A stretch of 64,000 nucleotides of DNA from Symbiodinium natans (taxonomy: Eukaryota > Sar > Dinophyceae > Suessiales > Symbiodiniaceae). The notes under the pieces are model-generated. The model saw nothing but the letters and a program-made list of their open reading frames with translations, made no database searches and had not been told where the DNA came from. Positions within the stretch are counted from its first letter, which is position 1; each line of letters begins with the position of its first letter. The DNA lies in NCBI GenBank assembly GCA_905221605.1, contig CAJNDS010001112.1, positions 451,001 to 515,000 of the forward strand, read 5' to 3'. A program made the translations under genes and the position numbers. This document shows, one piece after another, positions 42,893 through 53,100 of this stretch.

Positions 42893-44756
42893 ATCCCTAA
42901 CCCCTAAACCCTAAACCCTAAACCCACTTTGTCCTTAAAACTACATGTCAAAGACTCTTGAGCAGAAGATCGCCGAGCTGCCGATGTCGATGGCGAACGT
43001 GAAGTCACCCACCTGACGTTCTAGGGTTCAGGGTTTAGGATTTAGGGCTAGGGTTTAGGGTTCAGGGTTTAGGGTTTGGGGTTAGGGTTGGGGTTTGGGT
43101 TTCCGGTTTGGGGTTTAGGCTTAGTGCTTGTTCCGGGTTTATGGCTAGAAGCAGCTCCTGCCAACACTATGACAGACTTCTCAAAGGCCTTTTGGTAAGC
43201 GAATGAAACTAGTAAATGCTGCTGCAGAAAAGTGAAGGGAGAAACTCCAACAAACTTTTCTATTTCGAAGGTTTTCTTGTCCAAAAGGCTGTGCAACTAA
43301 ATGCCAGGTGTAACGGAATTGTCTCCAGTTACATTATTAGACGACGCAATAAGTAGTGTTATAGAAAAAAAACTAAGGCAATGTGATTCGTTGAGGCTTG
43401 AAACTATGTGAGCTATGCAGGGGTGTCCCAAAACAAGTGGCACCCTTTGGAGAGTATTGCATGAGGGGTACCCCTATTTTGGGAAAAATGCATGTCGATG
43501 TCGATGACTGTGACACGCCGTCTCTTCTCTGCCTAAACCCGAAACCCGAAACCCGAAACCCTAAACCGTGGCTCTGCTGCTGATGGCGAAGACTGAGTGC
43601 AAGACGCAACCCTCGTCGAACACCCACTGCGCCAGCAGCGTCAAAGGACCTGAACCCTAAACCCTAAACCTTAAAGGGAGTATGCAAGGTGTAGGGGGGC
43701 GTTTATGGGGGAATATCATTTTGGATCTAGGGATCCCTCCTTATGTCCCTTACGAAACCACGAAATGCCGGCCGCCAAAGCTCCTTAAAACACACACAAG
43801 CCCCCTAAACCCTAAACCCTAAACCCTAGCCCCTAGCCCTAAACCCTAAACCCTAAACCCAGAATTTTAAGCCCCAAGCCCTAAACCCTAAACCCAAGCC
43901 ATGGCTCATTCTCGCAGCTTCTGTGTTCGCAGCTCTTTGGAGGCGTGGTCTTTGGCCGTCGCGGACACGGCATGCAACCTCTGCTTTACAATACCGGTTC
44001 AGGGTTTAGGGTTTAGGGTTTACATAGGGGCCGTAATGATTTTAGGGTTTAGGGTGGTTTAGGGTTTAGGGCTAGGTTTACAGGGGCCTCAATAATGAGA
44101 CTAGGGTTTTGGGGGGGTTATTCTAGAATTTAATAAAGGGCGATAAGGGAATACTATTAGCAATTCTTCCGACCCCTATACTACCCTCCATCCCCTCCTC
44201 CAATCCAGGTTCACGCGGTTTCCTAGCCATCTCCCTTCGGGACTTCGTTTAGTCTTTAGGGTTTAGGGTTTCGATTCCGCAACATGGCCCTTCAAATTGC
44301 AGGGTTTCCCAGTCAGGGGTTGTTAGCTCACCAATCTTCCTTTATCAGTCTTGCCCATCTTCTGCTGGTGTCTGATTTCTTGGTCCACATCTCCTGGTCA
44401 GTTTAGGGTTCCCTGGGTGCATCCTCCTTTCAAGAACCCTAAACCCTAAACCCTAAACCCTAAAGCCGAAACCCTGGGATCCTAAGGGTGACGTCCGTGT
44501 TGTTGCGCCGAAGAGAAGGGCACCAGTTCATCCTGGGGTTTGGGGTTTAGGGCTGAGGGCTCATGCTGGTTTAGGGTTTAGGGTTTAGGGTTTAGGGTTT
44601 AGGGTTTAGGGTTTAGGGTTTAGGGTTTAGGGCTTCGGTTCTGGGATGTAGGGAGGGGTTCCATGTTGTAGTGCACCTGACGCATGTGGGCCCATGACCG
44701 GCCAAGCTACCAGGAAGGTGTCGCCCATGTTCGGAGGACCACGACATCCTGAGAGA

Positions 44757-44978
44757 GGTTTAGGGTTTAGGGTTTAGGGTTTAGGGCTTAGGGTTTAGGG
44801 TTTAGGGTTTAGGGTTTAGGGTTTAGGGTTTAGGGTTTAGGGTTTAGGGTTTAGGGTTTAGGGTTTAGGGTTTAGGGTTTAGGGTTAGGTTTAGGGTTTA
44901 GGGTTTAGGGTTTAGGGTTTAGGGTTTAGGGTTTAGGGTTTAGGGTTTAGGGTTTAGGGTTTAGGGTTTAGGGTTTCC
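44757..44978. repeat. Longest TTTAGGG tract in the window
   Basis: About 31 heptamers with single variants, inside unrelated sequence on both sides. Confidence 0.98.
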
Positions 44979-45041
44979 GGTTTAGGGCTTAGGGTTTTGA
45001 GGCTTCGACACGACAACTGTCTGGGGATTCTTGGACCCTTA

Positions 45042-45160
45042 AGGTTGTACCTTGGGTTTTTGGGGGAACCTCTTGAAAGATCCTTAAGGTGGTATAAGGG
45101 CCATACTAGGAGTATATGAAGAGGAACCTACAGGGGTACAACCTTAGGGGTACGAGTATT
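45042..45160. mobile_element. Palindromic TIR element, unnamed family
   Basis: Arms CCTTAAGGTTGTACCTTGGG and GGGGTACAACCTTAGGGG. A single arm (GGGTACAACCTTACGGG) occurs at 26167-26183. Confidence 0.65.
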
Positions 45161-45249
45161 TCATCCCTTGGAACTGCGGAAAGCGCAGGGATCCTGGGCA
45201 GACAGCCCGGCACCCGCTGCAAGATGCAAGGTGTCCTACCCTCAGAGCC

Positions 45250-45433
45250 GTTTACGCCCCTTAACTAAAGGAATATACCTTAAATCATATTCTTAGTTGC
45301 TGAGTTCATAAGCCCCAAAAAGTTTACACTTTCAGTTCAGAAGGGGATTATTAGTATCTCAAAAAGCGTAAAGTCTACTCATTCCGCTACTACGTCTTCA
45401 GGTCTATTCCTTAGTGAAGGGGCTATTGGGCTC
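45250..45433. mobile_element. Family C element with a family D element nested inside
   Basis: Family C first arm (GGAATATACCTTAAATCATA) is interrupted at about 45291 by a full family D copy (CTTAGTTGCTGAG to CATTCCGCTACTACG), after which the second C arm (CTATTCCTTAGTGAAGG, ATTGGGCTC) resumes. This shows the order of insertion: C first, then D. Confidence 0.82.
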
Positions 45434-45778
45434 TGGGTACCCCCCCTAAACCCTAAACCACTAAACCCTAAACCCTAAACCCTAAACCCAAAACCCTAAA
45501 CCCTAAACCCCAAACCCTCCCCTGCCCCATCTTGGCGAAGCGGCTGTGAGCTCACCCACGATCTGCTTCATCTCGTCGCTCAAGGCGTTCTTAGTGCACG
45601 AGGGAAGCAGGGTTTAGGGTTTAGGGTTTAGGGTTTAGGGTTTAGGGTTTAGGGTTTAGGGTTTAGGGCGGCTGAGGACCAGGATGGGCCACTATACCCC
45701 ACATCCCCTTCATCCTTGGAGGGAAGAACAAAACTCAGTGCTAGTTGAGATAGTTAGGGTGTAGGGTCGGGGTTATGA

Positions 45779-45894
45779 CTAGGTTGCCCAGTAACCTAGG
45801 ATGAAAAAGGCTGCCCTTTTTTTGCTTAAAGGGGTTTATCAGAGAACCTAAACCTACCAAAAAGGGGAATCAGGGTACTACTGGGCATCCTAGT
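45779..45894. mobile_element. TIR element, family B
   Basis: CTAGGTTGCCCAGTAACC start, CTACTGGGCATCCTAG end. Flanks do not match, so the TSD is lost. Confidence 0.82.
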
Positions 45895-46242
45895 CTATAA
45901 GGTCTTATGGCTGCCGCCACATCGCGTAGCCGGCAGATTGTCCTTGCCGAAGCTGAGCTGGAGTTGTCTTTGACCTTAACTTGCTGGAGAGTTTAGGGTT
46001 TAGGGTTTAGGGTTTAGGGTTTAGGGTTTACGGTGACTAGTCAAACTCGATGCTCGAAACAGGGCAGTCGCAGCGTCTCCTGACACCCTGCGGTTACCAT
46101 GCTCCACATCCCAAAGCGCACGAACCAGAAGCCTCCCTGTCTGTCTCCTCGCCGCCCCCACCCGGAACACTTGTCCAATGCACCCTAAATCCTAAACCCG
46201 AATCCCCAAACCCTAAACACTAAACCCTAAACCCTAAACCCT

Positions 46243-46312
46243 AAACACCTAAACACCTAAACACCTCTAAACACCTCTAAACACCTCTAAACACCTCTAA
46301 ACACCTCTAAAC
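46243..46312. repeat. Variant array CTAAACAC / CTCTAAACAC
   Basis: Telomere-like 8-mer CTAAACAC followed by five copies of the 10-mer CTCTAAACAC, then CCCTAAACCC. Confidence 0.9.
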
Positions 46313-47459
46313 CCTAAACCCCTACCCGCAGCTTCGGCACTCTTGCAGCTCTGTGAGCGACCCCTGGCACAGGCCGAATTTTAGCAAGGTCCAGCTTTCG
46401 GTTGCGAGCTTTTGGGCTTGTGGGTTAGGGTTTAGGGCTTGTAGGGTTTAGGGTTTAGGGTTTAGGGTTTAGGGTTTAGGGTTTAGGATTTGTGGGGTTA
46501 AGGCTTTGTCTCGGGCTTCAGGGTTTGGGGGTTTTGGGTTGAGTTCAGGGTTGTGCAGTAGGGTATAGGGCTTAAACTTTCAAGGGTTTTGGGACTTTCT
46601 GCGATTCCGGGTGTAGAGGGTTTGGGGTTTACTCTTGTCAGCCATCTTCGAAATCAATGAGTTAAAGGCTTCTCTCCGCAGGGCGATAGGTTTCGGGTTG
46701 AGGGCTTAGGGTTTATACAGGGTTCAGGGTTAGGGTTTAGGGTTTAGGGTTTAGGATTTAGGGTTTAGGGTTTTGGCTGTCGGGTTTAGGGTTCAAGCTT
46801 GTGTCCGGAACACCTTGTTCTTGGACCCTCTCAGGGCCTGTACTGGAGCAGGAGCCGTCTCGACGGCGCGGCTCACCCGCGCGTTCCTTGGTAGAGTCGC
46901 GGGTACTATAGGGGGGGGGTTTGAGGTCTGAGGCAGAATGGTTTACCAAGAGGTAGTAGAGCTTTGAAACATGTTCCGAATTCCTGGGGGCGAACGCCTC
47001 CTAACGCATGCAATCGTGTTCGCATCGCTTGCGGTCGCACCCGATCGTGAATTGACGCGGATGCCAGCCCAAACGCCTTCGAACGCGGCGCGCACGCCTC
47101 GCGAACGTTGCCAGAACGCCTCCGAATGCGCCCGAATGCTTATGAACGATTGCAAAAGCAAATTTTCGCGTGACTTTGATGATAGGCAACTGGACCGAAG
47201 AATGATTGCGAATTCTACACAAAAGCACAATAAGCCCTACCACGAAATAGCTTTAGCTGGCCTTGGGGTTTGCGATGCAGGGTTGAGTGTAGATGCACAG
47301 ATCCATAACTGGGTTAGGTTCCTTTGTAACCTATGAACCCGCGGAATGACAACGGTTGGGCGTCTGATTAGGATTCAGAGGTGATCCCTAAACCCTAAAC
47401 CCTAAACCCTAAACCCTGAACCCTAAACCCTTAACCCTAAACCCTAAACCCTAAACCCT

Positions 47460-47556
47460 GTATTGCTTAATTAAGGAATATACCGTAAGTCATATAGGGA
47501 TCCTTAGTATGATTTAAGGAACCTTCCTTCATTAAGCAATAATGGGCTCTTTGGGG
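47460..47556. mobile_element. Family C element truncated at a telomeric tract
   Basis: CCCTAAACCCTG runs straight into ATTGCTTAATTAAGGAAT; the outer AGAGCCCAAT of the first arm is missing while the second arm (GCTCTTTGG) is intact. Confidence 0.75.
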
Positions 47557-48446
47557 ACCCTATCATGAAAGAGAAGTACTTCTTCTGGGGTCCTCATGCC
47601 AAAGGTGTACTCACCATATCTTTTAGATACCCCCCCTAAATCAAGAAGGGACCGCGAATGTAAAGAGCTGGCCTGAAGTACTTCAACCCTTTAACTCGTA
47701 GACCCCAAACCCTAAACCCCAAACCCTAAGCCCCCGACCTTAAACCCTGAAACCTGTCCACCGCTTCGTGCGAAGCTCCATGCCAAGCCAGCGATCCCAA
47801 ACAGGATCAACAGCAGCAGACCTGCAGACTCACAAGCCGAACTCGACTCTGAAACCATGCAGCTGCTGAGGCACTGGGATGTTTTCAAGGTGTTTAGGGT
47901 TCACCGGCTTTTCAGCGCAACATATCAGGATCTCGCTTGGCGGCGCCCACGGAATGTTGCGGGAGGAGCCCCCGCAAAAACCCTAAACCCTAAACCCTAA
48001 ACCCTAAACCCTAAACCCTAAACCCTAAACCCTAAACCTTAAGAGAGCTGACGCACACTGTGCCCCAAGTCGTGCCTGCTCGGCGCGTGTCCATGATCCC
48101 AGCTTCTCGTCATGGCAGCCGACCCCGACACCCCAAAGTTTAGGGTTTAGGGATATTTAGGGCTTAGGGTTTAGGGTTTAGGGTTTAGGGTTTAGGGTTT
48201 AGGGTTTAGGGGAACCCTGCACCCTGAAACCCCCAAGCGGTGCTCACCTTGTGGGTTCAGAGCGCATGTGCGCCTCAAAACGTAGAGTTTGAACATGGGC
48301 TAATAGGGCTTAGGGGTTATACCCTCTGTACTGGACAGCTCTCACTCCAGTGTCACCTGAGATGAAAAAGCTACCTCCTTGCCCACATCCTTCGGCAGCT
48401 ACAAAGCTTGAAGCATCTTGAAGCAATGGCAGGAAAAGCGCGGAAA

Positions 48447-48550
48447 GAAGCCCAATATTGCTTAATTAAGGAACATTCCTTAACTCATATCAAGGATCCC
48501 TATATGATTTAAGGCACATTCCTTAATTAAGCAATCTTGGGCTCTTTGGG
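48447..48550. mobile_element. Palindromic TIR element, family C
   Basis: GCCCAATATTGCTTAATTAA and TTAATTAAGCAATCTTGGGC arms, centre AAGGATCCC. Confidence 0.82.
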
Positions 48551-49230
48551 TTAAGGAGAGAAACCACCGGCAACAAAATCAGTCACCTACTTCGCTCATC
48601 CCCGTCTTGCAGCTGCCTGATGTGGGAACCCTCCTGCCGTTTTTCAGACAGGTAATTCCGGATACTTGCTATCCCTAAACCCTAAACCCTAAACCCTACA
48701 CCCTAAACCCTAAACTCTAAACCCTAACCCCAAACCACCTAAACCCTAAACCCTAAACCCTAAACCCTAAACTCTAAACTCTAAACTCTAAGCTCTAAAC
48801 CCTAAACCCTAAAGCACATGACAGCCTCATGGGCCCAACCTTGCTCGTCGACCACTCACTTCCCCGAAGCCCTAAACCAGCAGTCGAAGATTTCGTAGAA
48901 GATTTCTAGGGCTGACAGCTCATAGGGTTTAGGGTTTAGGCGGTTTAGGGCTAGGATTTCAGCCTATTAGGCCAGCGGCGTACTGCTGTCCCACTGGGTG
49001 AGGGCAGTAGATCAACTTTCCCAGATGCACTTTTGCAGCTCACACACAGCGCCTGCGGTGTCGGTCTCAACTGTCTGACAGTTTGAGCAAACATGTACAC
49101 CACACACCACATGGAAAATCACATGTGTGCTATGCCACATTGCCGGACAACTTTACACATGTACAATGTGTAGGGCTTCCGGATTAGCCCATCCAACAGA
49201 AGAACTTTGACATCTAGGACTTGGATAGTT

Positions 49231-49346
49231 AGGTTGCCCAGTCACCTAGGATGAAAAAGCGTGCCCTTTTTTTTGCTTAAAGGGGGTTTTCTAAGAGAAC
49301 CCAAACCTACCAAAAAGGGGAATAAGGGTACTACTGGGCATCCTAG
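49231..49346. mobile_element. TIR element, family B
   Basis: TTAGGTTGCCCAGTCACC start, CTACTGGGCATCCTAG end. First base of the terminus mutated and no matching flanks. Confidence 0.8.
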
Positions 49347-49766
49347 GTTGAAAGCGCTGCCGACGTGAATGCTCGGAAGTACTCATTCCCACGCGTGTTC
49401 CTGGCATCATCCCTTTAGACCGAGCTGGACATCTGGGCTACACAAAATTACACTCAGTGCTGCATCATTCAACGGGCGTTTACCCCTTCCCGGTACCGAT
49501 CTATATAGCAGCTAGGGTGGGCACCCTCAACCCTCAACCCTCAACCCTCAACCCTAAACCCTAAACCCTAACCTACACAGCGTGGGGTTTTTAGCAACCG
49601 TCATGGGCCTTCGGCTCCATGGCTGTTGCAGGCTGCAGGCCTTTGGCCTGCTCATAAGGCCGATGCCAGGCTGAAAGCCTTCGGCTTTCAGCCGTGCCCC
49701 GGTAGGTAGTCGTCCACATATAACACAGGGTTTAGGGTTTAGGGTTTAGGGTTTAGGGTTCAGGGT

Positions 49767-50030
49767 TTAGGGATACTTCAGAATGTACTTCATCATGCTG
49801 TATAAGTCGCGAAGTACACTTGTGTATTGTACGTTGTAGACGACAGGACACTGAAAATTGGCGGGCCAGACTTCGTCGCGTATCTTCCGTGTTGCATTCT
49901 CGAATGTCAGCATGAAAAGGCCCTCGTGACTCGTCAGCGGGCTGAGCATGCTATATGGAACAGAGTTTATGTTCCTGTTATTGGCAAAGTGCTCGCGTTC
50001 GTATGGGGTGTCCTTCTGCGCTTGCAAGTA
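49767..50030 (-). CDS. Unidentified exon ending at a telomeric tract
   Basis: Minus-strand frame EREHFANNRNINSVPYSML, then FENATRKIRDEVWPANFQ and VLRDLYSMMKYIL. The likely donor AA|GTATCCCTAAACC lies at the edge of the tract (49728-49768). Parent gene unknown; it follows the bestrophin-like gene on the same strand. Confidence 0.5.
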   Translation of the reverse strand, partial: YLQAQKDTPYEREHFANNRNINSVPYSMLSPLTSHEGLFMLTFENATRKIRDEVWPANFQCPVVYNVQYTSVLRDLYSMMKYILKYP

Positions 50031-50177
50031 TTAAGACCCTACGTGTAGCGAATAGTGTACTCTTAGCATACAGGACCAGTCCAACATGAACTGAGGCTAC
50101 ATCATGGTAACCCTGACACTATTCTCGTGCTCCCGTCTCTATGATGCTAAGCACGATTCTTTGGCGGATGCCGAAAG

Positions 50178-53100
50178 TCAGATCTCAAGGGATTGCCTGT
50201 CACGCCCTTGGGGGCGACTGGCGTCGCTCCTTTCATCAGGCGTCCAAGCAGGCTCTGGGACATCTGGCTCTTGGACATCTGGCTTCTGGACGCCTTTGAC
50301 GCCACTGACTTCGGGCTCTTGGACGCATTTGACGTCAGATGGCAGCGTCTTGAAGGAGGTGCGGAACACGTGGAAGGTAAAGCGTTCTGAGCTGACGAGA
50401 AGAGCATCCACGTTGACGCAGTCCCCTTTCCCATAGAAAGGCCCTTTGTCCAACAAGAACATGACATGGAGCATGCCTCTGTAACACGCGTAGTAGAGAT
50501 AGGAAGCGACCAACGGCCAAAACTGAAAGCACTGGTCGGTGTCTTCGTACATCTTCGTTGGGTAACCCACCAGAGCCAGCGCAAGCAAGACGTTCGTTAC
50601 CACCACCATCATGACCCGAACCAGCTGGCTCCTGCGGTGAACATAAGCATTTCTTGCAAGCAGCATCCTGGAAAACACACAGCAAGTGTGGCAACATGCT
50701 GAGGAGCTCGCGTTCGCAGATCCGGCATGTCTTGAAGGGACGCCATGGCGCCGCGCAGGCCGCAGATCTTCTCCATGACAACCTTCCCAAAGAGCCCTTT
50801 ATATCCCTTCATTAAGGAAGGAAGAGACCCTAAATTATGTAGGGACCCTTAATATGATTTAAGGTATACTCCCCTTTCAACCTGAATAAAATTTTGTTTT
50901 TAATATCCTCTTGGGTTCTATAAGAACAAAATAATAGATTTAAAAAAAACCCAAGGGGGATGTAGCCTTCGTGTCTGTCGACTGCACCCAGCCGCGCTCT
51001 AAGTCGTCGTGCCACATGATACCAAGCCTAGTTCATGGTTGGGATAATACTAAAAAGTTTAAATTTATATTCCTTACTGGGTTTAAGTACCCTTAAAAAT
51101 GTAAAAGGGTACCCAAGCATGACAAAGAAGCCATGACACCAGAGTATCCCGAATCTTTAGTTTGGCCAAGAGTAGCTGTTCGCACTCACTGTCCACAAGC
51201 AACCCGAGGGTTTGAAGGTTCTGCACAACATGCTCTGGCTCTGATCCCATTCGGGGATCGAGGCCGAAATAAGCCAAGTAGTGTATGGCGTTGAGATACC
51301 TGTACCACTTGAAGAGCATCTGCCTCTGCTGCTTACCGACCCCCGGGTCGTTCAGCTTCCTGTAGGAGCTGGCTACCACGAGGGTCGTGTCATGCACCCG
51401 CCCCTGGATGGTGAGCCTGGGACTGCACAAGCTTGGATTAAACGGAGTAGGGTTGGCGCACCTGGCTACCGGTGCCAGTGCTGAGTATACCCTACACCCT
51501 CTACCCTAAGCCCTCAACCCTATATTTGCATGGCACTTCTTTTACCTCAAGCAACGGCACAGAAGCACTCATGTGCGAAGACGATGCGGCTAAGTCACAT
51601 CATATCGAGCCACTTGATCCAACGCGCTACATCCTGTCCGATCATGTATGTGATGAAGAATGTTGGCAAGAACCTGGGTAGCCCAAAAAATCACATTATA
51701 ATAAGGGCACGCTTTTTTTGGTCGTCCATTTTATAAGGGAACCCATAACCAAAAAAAAGGTAAAGGGTACCACTGGGCTCCCAAGGAACTTGAAGTCATC
51801 CATGATTCCTGCCACTGTCTGCAGGTTCATCAAGAGCAACGTATACCAGTCTTCGAACTGAAGAGTCGGGTCAATCTGCTTGTTCTTTGCCTAGGATGGC
51901 CTTAAGACCCTCTGAAAAATGTTCCTGAGTAATGATCCTCTTTAGCCACTAACCCTAAACCCTAAACCCTACACCCTAAACCCTAAACATATAAACAAAA
52001 GGTCCAAACAAGGGCCTAGTTGCGATGGTCGCCCTCACCTCCGCCAGCAGAGCCCCGACCATGCCGCTAGCGCACGCAAAGGTCCTAGGTTGCCCTTTTT
52101 TGCTGAAAGGGGTTTAGGGTTTAGGGTTTAGGGTTTAGGGTTAGGGGGGGATGAAAAAGGGTGCCCTTTTTTGCTTAAAGGGGTGTATAAGGGAGCCTAA
52201 ACCTACCAAAAAGGGAACAAGGGTACTGCTGGGCATCCGAGGGTCAGGGCGCTGAAGGCCGTCCGCATCAGACCCGATGTCATGATGTAGACCAGTACCT
52301 TTAGGGTTTAGGGGTTTAGGGGGTTTAGGGGGTTTAGGGGGTTTAGGGGGTTTAGGGGTTTAGGGGTTTAGGGGTTTAGGGTTTTGGGGTTTAGGGGTTA
52401 GTGTTTAGGGTTTAGGGTTTAGGGTTTAGGTTTAGGGTTATCTGCGGTATCCCGGCGAATTGAAGCGGTTTCTCCACTACAGCGAAAGCAATTTGGGCAC
52501 ATGCCTGCCTCCATGGGCGTATTGTAAATCTGACGGAAGGGCGACATAGCAGGCGCGGGGTGCCTTTTTGACTCACCATTCGCCTGGACGAAATCATCCC
52601 TAAACCCTAAACCCTAAACTCTGAACCCTAAACCCTAAACCCTAAACCCACCCTAAACCCTAAACTCTAAACCATTCGCCTTGCAGAAATCCTCCTCATC
52701 CCTGCGATGTGTTGCGAAGCCCAGCTTGCCTTTTAGAAGTGCCTTAGTTGCTGAGTTTGGGGTTTAGAGTTTAGGGTTTAGGGTTTAGAGTTTAGGGTTT
52801 AGGGTTTAGGGTTTAGGGAGCTCATCAGCCCCTACAAGTGTACACTTTCAGATCTATAGGGGGATTGGAGTATCCCAAAAAGTGTAAAGCGTACTCATTC
52901 AGCTCACCCTAAAACCTCAACCCTAAACCCTACTAAGGTGCCATCTTCACCGCCACGAACTCGGTATGGACTAGCTTGGTCGTGAAATCGTCCCCTGTGT
53001 CGATGTCAGACAGGTCAATCTCAGACACAAAGCTTGGCGCGAGGGAATTGAGTGGAATGGCCGGCGTCTTCTTACCTAGGCTGCCCAGTAACCTAGGCTT

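Larger units (their letters stand above)
42899..49727. other. Gene-poor stretch of tracts and TIR elements
   Basis: Telomeric tracts of both orientations, TIR elements listed separately, and exon-like pieces. 46970-47160 is enriched in CGAACGC-type motifs and CpG, unlike its flanks. No gene resolved. Confidence 0.5.

Noticed and set aside
44757-44978. A chromosome end (telomere)
   Set aside because: The tract has non-telomeric sequence on both sides, tracts occur in both orientations throughout, and none reaches the window edge.
49700-49770. A reverse-transcriptase-like VLYVDDY motif next to the exon at 49767
   Set aside because: Only a dozen codons before a stop, no neighbouring RT motifs, and the splice border to the upstream exon lacks an AG.
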